Assembly (NCBI RefSeq): GCF_030816015.1
Contig: NZ_JAUSXN010000001.1
Coordinates: 124,001-188,000, forward strand
Reading direction: 5' to 3'
DNA length: 64,000 nt
From: Pedobacter sp. W3I1
GTDB taxonomy: Bacteria; Bacteroidota; Bacteroidia; Sphingobacteriales; Sphingobacteriaceae
Position numbers and translations under genes: made by a program. Numbering within the stretch: position 1 is the first letter of the stretch; each line of letters opens with the position of its first letter. Under the pieces are notes generated by a model that had not been told where the DNA came from, searched no databases, and saw nothing but the letters and a program-made list of their open reading frames with translations. This document shows positions 7,666 to 16,771 of this stretch, piece by piece.

Positions 7666-8676
7666 ATGATCACTACTGATATAGCCGTAATAGGCGCTGG
7701 TCCGGTTGGCTTATTTGCCATTTTTGAAGCCGGTTTATTAAAAATGCGTTGCCATTTAATTGACTACCTGCCTCAGGTTGGTGGTCAGCTGTCTGAAATT
7801 TACCCTAAAAAACCGATATACGATATCCCTGGTTATCCTTCTGTATTGGCTCAGGAACTTATCGATAACTTAATGGAGCAGGCAAAACCTTTCCATCCAA
7901 CGTTTACTTTAGGCGAGCGTATTGAAGGTTTAGAGAAGCGCGGAGAGGCAGATTTCGTTTTAACGACCAATATGGGTACCGTTATCGAAGCTAAAGTTGT
8001 GGTAATTGCCGGGGGTTTAGGTTGTTTTGAGCCGCGTAAACCAGCTGTAGAAAACTTAGAAAACTTTGAGAATGGTAAAGGCGTAAACTATATGATCCTT
8101 GATCCGGAGAAGTACCGCGATCAGAAAATGGTGATTGCCGGTGGTGGCGACTCTGCTTTAGACTGGACCATTTACTTAGCAGAAGTTTGTTCTGAATTAA
8201 CTTTGGTGCACAGAAGCGAGAGTTTCCGTGGTGCTCCAGATTCGGTTGCTAAAGTAATGGCGTTGGCTGAAAGCGGAAAAATCAATTTGATTTTAAACAG
8301 CAATCTACAGGCGGTGCAAGGAACTGATAAACTGGAGCAAGTTGAAATTATTCAGAACCGTACTATGGAAAAAACTGTAGTAGAGGCTGATCACTTAATT
8401 CCTTTGTTTGGTTTGAGCCCTAAACTAGGTCCGATCGAAGATTGGAACTTAAATATCCACAAAAGTGCAATCGAGGTTAATGTTGATGATTATTCGACAA
8501 ATATCCCTGGAATTTATGCTATTGGCGATATCAATACTTACACGAATAAACTAAAATTGATTCTTTGTGGTTTCCACGAGGCTGCATTAATGAGCCACAG
8601 CGCTTATTCTTACATGAACCCAGGTGTGAAATATACGATGAAATATACAACTGTAAACGGAGTTTCAGAATTTTAA
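7666..8676 (+). CDS. Ferredoxin--NADP+ reductase, thioredoxin-reductase-like
   Basis: This flavoenzyme passes electrons between NAD(P)H and ferredoxin. It has 336 aa, an FAD-binding GAGPVG at 10-15, a second nucleotide-binding GGGDSA at 159-164, and the late flavin motif GIYAIGD near residue 290. The CxxC redox pair of true thioredoxin reductases is absent, which points to the YumC-type ferredoxin reductase. A [2Fe-2S] ferredoxin gene starts 43 bp downstream on the same strand, so the two very probably work as a redox pair. The ATG at 7666 follows a close promoter box. Confidence 0.88.
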   Translation: MITTDIAVIGAGPVGLFAIFEAGLLKMRCHLIDYLPQVGGQLSEIYPKKPIYDIPGYPSVLAQELIDNLMEQAKPFHPTFTLGERIEGLEKRGEADFVLTTNMGTVIEAKVVVIAGGLGCFEPRKPAVENLENFENGKGVNYMILDPEKYRDQKMVIAGGGDSALDWTIYLAEVCSELTLVHRSESFRGAPDSVAKVMALAESGKINLILNSNLQAVQGTDKLEQVEIIQNRTMEKTVVEADHLIPLFGLSPKLGPIEDWNLNIHKSAIEVNVDDYSTNIPGIYAIGDINTYTNKLKLILCGFHEAALMSHSAYSYMNPGVKYTMKYTTVNGVSEF

Positions 8677-8685
8677 GCTTTCTCC

Positions 8686-8693
8686 TATATTTG
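8686..8693 (+). promoter_or_regulatory. Possible ferredoxin promoter -7 box
   Basis: TATATTTG lies 26 nt before the ferredoxin ATG, between the two genes. It may give the ferredoxin its own transcript besides read-through from the reductase gene. No TTTG was found at -33. Confidence 0.45.
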
Positions 8694-8719
8694 TCGCTAC
8701 AACATAAGAGAACTAAAAA

Positions 8720-9046
8720 ATGGAAAACAACATTAATATATACATGCAAGAGCCGGATGGCTCAGTTACTGAACACGTTGCACCAACAGACATGGGCTTA
8801 AGCCTGATGGAGTTTTTAAAAGCATCAGAGTACGATATTCTAGCTACTTGTGGCGGAATGGCCTTGTGTGCTACCTGCTGTGTTGATGTATTAGAAGGCG
8901 AAGAAAAACTTAACGAAATGACAGACGATGAGTATGCCATGTTAGATACTTTGCCTGATCTGTTACCAAACTCGCGTTTAGCCTGCCAATTGCAGTTAAA
9001 TAATAATATGGACGGATTAAAAGTAAAATTACACGGTGTGAGCTAG
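8720..9046 (+). CDS. [2Fe-2S] ferredoxin, adrenodoxin type
   Basis: This 108-aa electron carrier has the adrenodoxin-class cluster pattern: Cys44, Cys50 and Cys53 in CGGMALCATC, and the fourth ligand Cys89 in SRLACQL. The acidic segment between them (EMTDDEYAMLD) is the usual partner-binding surface of this class. An extra Cys54 follows the third ligand. The partner reductase is immediately upstream, and a strong terminator ends the pair. The role is inferred to be low-potential electron transfer in the cytoplasm. The final acceptor cannot be told from the window. Confidence 0.92.
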   Translation: MENNINIYMQEPDGSVTEHVAPTDMGLSLMEFLKASEYDILATCGGMALCATCCVDVLEGEEKLNEMTDDEYAMLDTLPDLLPNSRLACQLQLNNNMDGLKVKLHGVS

Positions 9047-9064
9047 GTTGTAAATAACATAAAC

Positions 9065-9097
9065 AAAAAAGGTGATATCAAAAGTATCGCCTTTTTT
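9065..9097 (+). terminator. Terminator after the reductase/ferredoxin pair
   Basis: A 13-bp stem (9065-9077 with 9085-9097, including one G-T pair) ends in six T, 18 nt after the ferredoxin stop. Confidence 0.85.
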
Positions 9098-9338
9098 GTT
9101 TTTAATAGACCTGAATTGCAAACGGCCAACCGAAAACTGCAAAACTGATTTGGGCGTTACCCAATCCCGTGAAATACCTATCATGTGAACACATCTTTTT
9201 TAAGAATGGTTTGGGCATCATACTAGCTGGCTTCAATAAACTACTGTCTTTACCGAAGGACGCCGTCAATCCCAAGTGGCGGGAGAATCAAAAAAATAGG
9301 TGCACAATGGCCCAAATAGCATTACCAAACCTGAAACG

Positions 9339-9409
9339 CAGTGGTTTTGTGTTCATTAGCACTGAATTTAAAGTTTAATATAAATTGAACACAAAACGAA
9401 GTGCCACTG
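9339..9409. repeat. Long imperfect palindrome in intergenic region
   Basis: CAGTGG and TTTTGTGTTCA (9339-9355) are matched by TGAACACAAAA (9386-9396) and CCACTG (9404-9409), giving a 17-bp interrupted stem. It lies in the 1.1-kb gap 9047-10189. In that gap I see only this palindrome, three repeats (9579, 9683, 10030) and degenerate sequence, with no convincing gene. Confidence 0.65.
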
Positions 9410-9578
9410 TTTTTTTGATGAGCGTGGGCGGTGAGAAGCCACATTGCTGGATTGACAAAGCGCTTTGGGTACTTTGGCGCTCCAAAGTAACTTGCCCCGC
9501 GGCAAAGAGCGGAAAAAAAAATCAACATTTATCTCCAAACAATAGTTTTTAAGATATCAGCTTGTTATTAGCAGGAAA

Positions 9579-9606
9579 GATGCTGAAATAAATTCAGCAT
9601 GACGAT
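9579..9606. repeat. CAGCAT hairpin repeat, copy 1
   Basis: GATGCTGAA-ATAAA-TTCAGCAT is a compact palindrome followed by GACGA. The same sequence in the opposite orientation is at 55135-55164. Confidence 0.7.
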
Positions 9607-9682
9607 TGCCTTAGGAATGCGCTAAAAACAAATACAGGCTGATGTAGATGTGTCCACACGATAGGTGAAATACGGGAAAGGG

Positions 9683-9952
9683 GTCGGGCTTTTCAGGGCT
9701 ACGCTTCGCTCCGGTACCGATGAAGACCTGTGAAACAAGCAAGCATACCGTGATTAAATAAAAACAGATGCTTAATTGGCACTAAACCCTTACAATCCCT
9801 AACGCGGCTTCATCTCGATTTTAGAAATTGAAGCAGCGACCTATGTTTATAAACCTGATAAAGCGAAAAGCCCGGAGCGAAGCATGAGTGAGGACTTGTA
9901 GCGATAGCAGGACTACAATCTGCCATTGAAGCAGAACCCTTCATTTCCAAAA
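9683..9952 (-). repeat. ~260 bp interspersed repeat, copy C (inverted)
   Basis: The minus strand carries diverged versions of blocks from copies A and B: TTTTGGAAATGAA at its start (9944-9952 is TTTCCAAAA on plus), AAGTCCTCACTCATGCTTCG, GGGCTTTTCGCTTTATC and AAAAGCCCGACCCC near its end. The second terminal repeat is lost. Confidence 0.65.
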
Positions 9953-10029
9953 AATAACTTTAGCCAGGTTTTCAACCCAGTGCATTAATTTCTCTTAAAC
10001 CTGTATCACATTTGTGATTCCATTCGAAC

Positions 10030-10100
10030 TTGTCACCTTGAGCTTGTCGAAACGATTTACTGGCATTTAAACAGGTCCTTCGACAGGCTCAGGATGACAA
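10030..10100. repeat. Hairpin repeat with TTGTCA/TGACAA ends
   Basis: Two 22-bp arms (10030-10051 and 10079-10100) are inverted repeats with about three mismatches, built on TTGAGCTTGTCGAA and TTCGACAGGCTCA. It lies downstream of the GH2 gene, whose transcript it could terminate or stabilise. Confidence 0.65.
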
Positions 10101-10189
10101 TTCTATATTATGATCCAGCCTCTTATGTCTTCTCACCAGAGGATTAGAAATCCTTCGTCCTAAAGACGGTACTACAAATCCTTACTAAC

Positions 10190-12796
10190 TTATTGGATAT
10201 TCACTTTCTGCTTTTCTACATTCCAGCCATATACTTCTACAGCCAGATTACTTTGTTTCCCGGTATATTCTACCGTTACCGTTTTACTTTCGCCAGGTAA
10301 AATGCTTACGTAGTTATCATCATAAAAAGCAGGGAGTACACGTTCGCCGGTATTGCCATTTACTAAAGCAACACGGTTAAAAAATGCCACCGAATTTCCC
10401 TTTGCATTGCTCAAAGTAACTGCCACCTTACCGTTTTTCTGGTCAACTGCCGCAACTTTTAACGGCGCTTGTTTGATGCTTTTTAAACCAGAATATTCGC
10501 CATCTTTACCAGGGAGCCAATAAAGATTCTCACTCAGTATATTTTGCTTCTGGTCTAAAATCCTTAAAGAAACAAATACACCTTCTTTTTTATCCAGCTT
10601 GGCTAAGAACTCATTCATAGGAAAAAGTCTTCTCACCGAAGATGGGCCAGCCGAATTGAAGGCCTGTGAGTAGAAATAATCTTTCCCATCCATATCATAA
10701 GCTTTCGCTTGTACCATGAGGTTATTTCTGGTTGCGAAGCCATTGTTTACAATGGTAACCATACTATCCAAAGGATTCATCATCACATGCAAAGGCTCAC
10801 TCCCTTTCCTTAAGCCATATAAACAAGCGTTAGGATCGAGGTAATAATCATACATCTGGCCTCGCATAGCTGTCCAGGGGTTTTGGGTTTTCCAGATGAT
10901 AGAACCGGTATACCAATCCCACATTTTATTAGAAAAACCTTCCATTAATGCTCTATACTGGTCGTAATTGGCTAGCTGGGCTTTCATTGCAAAATCTTCT
11001 GCGCTTTTCGGCTTGCCATATGGATTAAGGTATTGTTCATAAGAGATATATTTATGGTAATCCCATACTGAATCGGGCTTAGCTTTGTATTGTGGTGCAA
11101 TCAGGTTTTCTTTTGGGATAAAACGGAGCAAAGAAGCATAATCGCCAACGCCGACTGATCCTACTTCCGAATTATAAGGGAAGGTTTTGGTACCCCAAAA
11201 AGTTTTAATATCCTGGATGCCGTACGGACCATCTCCGTTTCCACCAATGGAATTGAAAGACATTTCATCGCTGTTAGAAAAATCGAAAAGTTTTCTTGTA
11301 CCATCCAGGCGCGGCAGGATCTCATTTTTTAAGGGCTCCAAAATATCTTCAGGCGGGGTAATCTCATTCCCTCCACACCAAAAAGCAAGTGAAGCATGGT
11401 TTCTGATCATTTTGATCTGATCTTCAATGGCAGTTAAGGTAAGATTATGATCATCAGGATAATTCCTGCGTGTCCATTGATCTTCCTTTTTCATTGGATC
11501 TACCCAACGGCCATTGCAATCGCCGCTGAACCAGAAATCCTGGAATACCAGCAGGCCATATTTATCGCAGGCGTTGTAAAATTCAGGCCTTTCTAAAATT
11601 GCCCCTCCCCAGATGCGGATTAAGTTTAGGTTCATGTCTTTATGGTAACGTATCTCTGCATCATAACGGGCGTCACTAAAACGGAGCATCGCGTCAGAAA
11701 TGATCCAGTTACCACCTTTAATAAAAATCTTTTGTCCGTTTACATAAGCGCCCATACTCCTGGTGTGCTCATTCCATATATTATCAATCTGGCGAACACC
11801 TACTTTAAGTTGCTCCTGATCTAATACTTGATTGGCTGCTATAAATTCGATTTTTATATCATACAGGTTTTGCGGTCCATATCCGCTTGGCCACCATAGT
11901 TTAGGATTTTCGAGCTGTAGATCAGGAAGTTTAACGGTTGTGGTTTTATTAGCGTTAATGGTGGCAGGCTGTTTAATCAGCTTCCCTGCAATCTGATATT
12001 GCAAAGTACCGGAAACCGCCTGGCCGGTAGGGTTTTCTACTTCAACTGAAACTTTAACTGTAGCCGGATTTTGTTTCCCTTCGGGCAAACGCTTGCCCGG
12101 AACCAGGGTAATTACCTGTGGGTTTAAGATATTGATGCTTTTTGTTTTCTCGATGGTCACTTTATCCCAAATCCCGGTATTACGGTCGCGGGTGGGCTGA
12201 ATCCAGTCCCAGCCGGCAGTATACTGTGTGGTTAAACCTTTGGCAATGGTACCATCACCACCCTGACCGCCATTCGGATTGCCCGGAAAATCTGGCGGAT
12301 AAACAATTACGGCCAGCCTGTTTTTCCCGTTTGAAGATAACAGCTTGGTAATGTTATATTGCGCCCTAAGGTGCATGCCTACCTGGATTTTCGGATTGAC
12401 TTTCTTTCCGTTTAAATAAATTTCGGCTTTATAATTTATCCCTCTAAACTGCAGCCAAACCTCTTCATTACCTACAGCACGCTCTTCGAAATCTTTTACA
12501 AACCAATAGGTATAATAGTCGTTACCTGTTTTATATACATCAGGAATTTTTTCGTTGTTCATTCCATAAAATGGATCGGGAACTTTTTTATTGTTCAGCA
12601 ATGTAGTTAACACCGTTCCCGGCACAGTTGCAGGCATCCAATTGTTAAGCGAAAAAGCCGGTTTAGAAATTTCTGAACCGTTAGACTGCGTATCTTTGAT
12701 ATTGGTACATACCCAGCCAGCATTTAACTCGTAACGCTGTTGTGCATTTACAATTAAAGCTGAACAGCATAAAAAAAGTAGGAATATTTTCTTCAT
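10190..12796 (-). CDS. Glycoside hydrolase family 2, beta-mannosidase/glucosaminidase-like
   Basis: This is a secreted exo-acting glycosidase of 868 aa with a signal peptide (residues 1-18, ending VNAQ). The domain order is typical of GH2: a jelly-roll sugar-binding domain (about 25-215), an Ig-like domain (about 225-345), a TIM barrel (about 350-640), and C-terminal Ig-like domains. The probable acid/base is Glu478 in CGGNEITPP, and the nucleophile candidate is Glu544 in NSEVGS. The overall pattern resembles the mannosylglycoprotein endo-beta-mannosidase and exo-beta-glucosaminidase branch rather than beta-galactosidases. A GH92 mannosidase and a GH29 fucosidase lie upstream on the same strand, which favours a role on N-glycan cores. 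The substrate itself is inferred. Confidence 0.85.
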   Translation of the reverse strand: MKKIFLLFLCCSALIVNAQQRYELNAGWVCTNIKDTQSNGSEISKPAFSLNNWMPATVPGTVLTTLLNNKKVPDPFYGMNNEKIPDVYKTGNDYYTYWFVKDFEERAVGNEEVWLQFRGINYKAEIYLNGKKVNPKIQVGMHLRAQYNITKLLSSNGKNRLAVIVYPPDFPGNPNGGQGGDGTIAKGLTTQYTAGWDWIQPTRDRNTGIWDKVTIEKTKSINILNPQVITLVPGKRLPEGKQNPATVKVSVEVENPTGQAVSGTLQYQIAGKLIKQPATINANKTTTVKLPDLQLENPKLWWPSGYGPQNLYDIKIEFIAANQVLDQEQLKVGVRQIDNIWNEHTRSMGAYVNGQKIFIKGGNWIISDAMLRFSDARYDAEIRYHKDMNLNLIRIWGGAILERPEFYNACDKYGLLVFQDFWFSGDCNGRWVDPMKKEDQWTRRNYPDDHNLTLTAIEDQIKMIRNHASLAFWCGGNEITPPEDILEPLKNEILPRLDGTRKLFDFSNSDEMSFNSIGGNGDGPYGIQDIKTFWGTKTFPYNSEVGSVGVGDYASLLRFIPKENLIAPQYKAKPDSVWDYHKYISYEQYLNPYGKPKSAEDFAMKAQLANYDQYRALMEGFSNKMWDWYTGSIIWKTQNPWTAMRGQMYDYYLDPNACLYGLRKGSEPLHVMMNPLDSMVTIVNNGFATRNNLMVQAKAYDMDGKDYFYSQAFNSAGPSSVRRLFPMNEFLAKLDKKEGVFVSLRILDQKQNILSENLYWLPGKDGEYSGLKSIKQAPLKVAAVDQKNGKVAVTLSNAKGNSVAFFNRVALVNGNTGERVLPAFYDDNYVSILPGESKTVTVEYTGKQSNLAVEVYGWNVEKQKVNIQ

Positions 12797-12805
12797 TATT
12801 TTTGG

Positions 12806-12924
12806 AATGATTGAATGAGTGAGTGAGTGATAGAATGAGAGAATGATTTATTGAATGAATGATAGCATGATTGAATGATGATTTTGTAATAACGAACAAA
12901 TACCCATTCTCTCATTCAATCATT
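12806..12924. repeat. GAATGA-rich spacer with 14-bp inverted repeat
   Basis: The spacer between the GH2 start and the GH92 stop consists of degenerate GAATGA and GAGT units. AATGATTGAATGAG at 12806-12819 is exactly complementary to CTCATTCAATCATT at 12911-12924, so the region can form a large stem. Confidence 0.6.
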
Positions 12925-12937
12925 TTAAATTCAATCA

Positions 12938-15197
12938 TTACTTAGTTGAAACTGGTCTGTCTTCTGGTTTTATGCCCCAGCTTGCTGATGGTTTATTGCC
13001 CATGTAAATTTGCATATTCCCTCCAGCTGTTATCGCTTTGTGCAAGATATATGATTTAGTGTAAGGCTTGCCATTCAGCATAATTTTCTGAATGTATTTA
13101 TTTTCTGCACTATTACCCACAACCTTAATGCTGAATTTTTTATTTCCAGCTAGCGAAATGGTAGCACCGTTAATCAAGGGTGTTCCGAAAACGTAAGCAC
13201 CGTTCGCAGGATTTACGGGATAGAAACCCATTGCCGTAAAAACATACCAGGCACTCATCTGCCCCACATCTTCATTGCCACACAATCCATCTGGCTTAGA
13301 CGAATAAAAATCTTTGTCGATTTTACGGATCAGATCGGCAGTTTTCCATGGCTTGCCTGCATAAGTATACAAATAGGTAATGTGGTGGTTGGGTTCATTT
13401 CCCTGTGCATAATTACCGATCAATCCACTAATATCCGGTGAGCCGTTGGTTCCCAAATCTAAGGGTAAGGTAAATAGCGAATCGAGTTTATTGATAAAAG
13501 CTTTATCCCCTCCAAAAAGATTAATCAGCCCTTCTACATCTTGCGGCACCAACCAGGTATATTGCCAGGCATTCCCTTCTACGTAGTCATCTTCACGGTG
13601 TTTGGATGAAAAAGGATCGAAAGGACTTCTCCAATTTCCGTTGGCAAGTTTACCCCGCATAAACTGAACACTTGGATCGAAATATAAACGATACAGTTTC
13701 GATCTTTTGCTAAAGTAAGTGTAATCTGCTGTTTTGTTCAGTGCTTTAGCCATTTGTGCGATGCAATAATCGTCAATAGCATACTCTAAGGCCTTACCCA
13801 CTGATTCGTTTATTTTATCGGCCGGGATGTATTTAAGCTCCTGAATATATTCGATGCCATCTGTTTTCTGCATGGCCGATTGTTTTATTGCTTCGTATGC
13901 CAGATTTACATCAAAGCCACGGTATCCTTTTAAATAAGCATCAACAATAACCGGCACAGCGTGGTAACCTACCATGGTATTGGTTTCATTGCCCATTAAA
14001 ATGCCAAACGGGTAGTTTTCCCTGTTGCCGGTAAATAGTCAGCATGGTATTAACCACATCGTTTACCTTATCGTGGTGTAGAATAGTAAAAAGTGGGTTT
14101 GCTGCACGGTATGTATCCCAAAGGGAGAAAGTAGTTAAATTATTAAAGCTGGCCTTTTTGTACACCTTTTTATCTGTACCGAGGTAATCTTTGTTTACGT
14201 CGTTAAAAAGTGATGGGGCCACCATGGTATGATATAAAGCGGTATAAAACACTTTTTTAGTCGTATTTGAAGCCTCAATTTTCACCTTAGCCAGTTCTTT
14301 TTCCCACTTTGCATCGCTGTTTTTAGCCGTAGCGGCAAAGTCCCAGCCTGGTAATTCGGTTTTTAGGTTTAAAATGGCATTTTCGATGCTTACCGGAGAT
14401 AAAGCAACTTTAATCTGTAATTTATCATTGTTAATGGCATTAAAACTTACCGCTGCTTTTAGTTTTTTACCAGATAATGCCACACCACTTTTAACTGCAG
14501 TGCTGTCGTAGAGCGCAAGGCTCTTAATCGATTGGGAAAGTTTAATTACAAAATATAAACGTTGATCGTTGGCCCAGCCTTTCGAATTACGATGACCCAC
14601 AATAGTTGTGGCATCGAGCTGTTTAAATGAAGCAGATACAGGCGCATCCCATCCTATGCCTTCAATTAAATCGATAATGATATGCGGATTTTCAGCACCT
14701 CCTTTAAAAGTATATTGATGAAAACCTACCCTTTCAGTGGCAGTTAATTCGGCTTTAATTTGGTATCTATCAAGCCATACTCGGTAATAACCAGCTTTCG
14801 CCACTTCATTTTGATGAGAAAATTTAGAAAGATAACCATCCTGATCATCAGCTGTTTTACCCTTTTCCAGAAGCAATTTACCAGTTGCAGGCATAATTGA
14901 AATATCGCCCAAATCGCCAATACCTGTACCGCTTAAATGGGTATGTGCAAAACCAGTAATGGTATTGCCTATGTAATTGTAACCACTGCACCAGTCCCAT
15001 CCTTCGAAAATATTGTTCGGCCCGAGCTGTACGGCCCCAAACGGAACATTGGCACCTACAAAAACATGTCCGTGCTTTGCTGATCCGATTAATGGATCGA
15101 TATATTGGGTTAAATTTGTTTTTTGTTGTGAAAAGGTATTATTGGTAAAAAGAGAGGCCGTTAAAAATAGAATGGAAGAGATTTTCTTGAACTGCAT
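12938..15197 (-). pseudogene. GH92 alpha-mannosidase, interrupted by a frameshift
   Basis: Two overlapping frames together make one GH92 protein of about 755 aa. The first (13986-15197, 403 aa) has a signal peptide ending TFSQ and the GH92 N-terminal beta-sandwich, starting IDPLIGSAKHGHVFVGANVPFGAVQLGP. It ends at a stop just after LPVWHFNGQ. The second (12938-13996, 352 aa) continues with MGNETNTMVGYHAVP, GNEPNHHITYLY and GNEDVGQMSAWYVFTAMGFYPVNP, the conserved catalytic-domain blocks. Removing one base from the TTTTAA run near 13997-14002 would restore WHFMGNETN, the family sequence. The family hydrolyses alpha-mannosides, calcium dependently. This may be a real mutation, a slippage site or a sequencing error. 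Confidence 0.85.
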
Positions 15198-15293
15198 GTT
15201 GCTTATAATTTCCTACAATAGATTTAAAGATCTAAAAGTAAAACGTTTTACGTTATTTCTCATCAAAAAGGAGAAAGAATTACATCAAAGACT

Positions 15294-15398
15294 CGTCATT
15301 TCGACTGAAACGCAGTAAAATGGAGAAATCTGTTTCGATAGATTTAGCTTCGCTGAGCCTTCGGGTTCTCGACTGCGTTGCAATCGCTCGAAATGACG
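15294..15398. repeat. CGTCAT hairpin element, copy 2
   Basis: The 105-bp element has ends CGTCATTTCGA and TCGAAATGACG (perfect 11-bp inverted repeats). It has a longer interior including TTAGCTTCGCTGAGCC. It is nearly identical to the reverse complement of the copy at 63628-63733. It lies between the GH29 stop and the GH92 start. Confidence 0.85.
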
Positions 15399-15416
15399 AT
15401 CTATTAGGAAAGTATT

Positions 15417-16742
15417 CTACCCAACTTCCAAAACAATTACCTGATCGGGTTCTGCAGCATTTAAAGTCGTGGCAATGGTTAATTTTGCTTTTTTAAAGGT
15501 ATAATTTACCGGGCTTTTATCTTTCAGTAAATAGGCCTTTTTAATTTTCTTAAACGGAACGTTTTCCAAATCAAGGGATGTTGTTTTTCCATCTAAAATG
15601 TGGATATAAATTTTCTTATCGTTTTGTGTAATGCTTCCCCAGGCCTGTGGTTTTATAAATCCTGCTTTAGTACCATAAATACTTTCACCGTAAATTTTAA
15701 GCCAATCACCCAGGCCTGCTAAGCGGTCTTGAAACTCCGGCTGGATTTTACCGCTGGGCATCGGCCCGATGTTCAGTAAAAGATTGGAGCCCAAACTTGC
15801 CGCTTTAACCAACATATGAACCAGTTCTTTATTCGACTTGTAATAGGTATCGCTCAAATTATATCCCCACGAATTTGAAATGGTTTCGCAGGTTTCGAGT
15901 GGTAATTTATCTGATGCCTTTTGAAAGCTTAAACCTGATTTATTCTCGCCAGGAAGATCGCGCTCGAACATCTGAAAATCTTCTCCTGCAAAGGGGGTAA
16001 GGTGGTGGTTATTACCGATCATGCACTGCGGTTGAAGTTTGTGGATTAAGCCATAAATTTCATTGTATTTCCAGTCAATGCGCGAGGTTCTGTCTTTTGA
16101 CCCTTCTGGTTCAGTTTGATCCCAATGCCCGTCAAACCAGATTCCACCTATTTCGCCATAATTGGTTAATAGCTCAGTTAATTGGTTTTTCATAAACTGC
16201 AAATAACTGGCATAATCACCTTTACCAGTCCTGCCTGAGTTCTGCCCGGTACGGCCAGTTTCGTGCGGATAATCTTCCCTGCGCCAATCTAACAGCGAAT
16301 AATACAGGTATAATTTTATACCCTGCTTGTGGCACTCATCAGCCATCATTTTTACAATATCTTTTTTATAGGGCGTATTCATGATGTTGAAATCAGAATA
16401 CTTCGTATCCCACATACTAAAACCATCATGGTGCCGGGTGATTAATGTAATGTACTTCATTCCGGCATTCTTCGCCATACTCACCCATTGTTCAGCATTA
16501 AACTCAACGGGGTTAAAAAAATCCTTAAGGTTGGTGTAATTGTGAACGTTTAACTTTCGTTCGTTCATTACCCACTCACCACTTCCCGGTATGCTAAAAG
16601 GTCCCCAATGGATAAATAAGCCAAACCGGGCATCATTAAACCATTCGCGTTGCTTTAAATTTGATGCCGCAGGCACATAGTCCTGTGCTTTTAGCTGTAG
16701 GCCAAGCAATAGGACTAAGCCTATTATCATTAATTTTTTCAT
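15417..16742 (-). CDS. Alpha-L-fucosidase, GH29
   Basis: This secreted retaining fucosidase has 441 aa and a signal peptide ending at about residue 19 (LQLKAQ). The GH29 barrel starts with WFNDARFGLFIHWGPFS, followed by ITRHHDGFSMWDTKYS. The nucleophile is Asp204 in GGIWFDGHWD. LGSNLLLNIGPMPSG is the usual end of the catalytic barrel, and a small beta-sandwich follows. It lies upstream of the GH92 and GH2 genes on the same strand, separated by hairpin repeats. Together they could remove fucose, mannose and core mannose from host or plant glycoproteins; this joint role is inferred. The ATG start follows the S41 gene by about 30 bp. Confidence 0.92.
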   Translation of the reverse strand: MKKLMIIGLVLLLGLQLKAQDYVPAASNLKQREWFNDARFGLFIHWGPFSIPGSGEWVMNERKLNVHNYTNLKDFFNPVEFNAEQWVSMAKNAGMKYITLITRHHDGFSMWDTKYSDFNIMNTPYKKDIVKMMADECHKQGIKLYLYYSLLDWRREDYPHETGRTGQNSGRTGKGDYASYLQFMKNQLTELLTNYGEIGGIWFDGHWDQTEPEGSKDRTSRIDWKYNEIYGLIHKLQPQCMIGNNHHLTPFAGEDFQMFERDLPGENKSGLSFQKASDKLPLETCETISNSWGYNLSDTYYKSNKELVHMLVKAASLGSNLLLNIGPMPSGKIQPEFQDRLAGLGDWLKIYGESIYGTKAGFIKPQAWGSITQNDKKIYIHILDGKTTSLDLENVPFKKIKKAYLLKDKSPVNYTFKKAKLTIATTLNAAEPDQVIVLEVG

Positions 16743-16771
16743 GAGGTAATGAAGTCTATTTTGGTTAGGTT

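Noticed and set aside
12938..15197. Two separate genes for the GH92 halves
   Set aside because: The second half has no signal peptide and starts inside the conserved GNETN block. The frames overlap by 11 bp and join to a normal family length, so one interrupted gene is the better reading.
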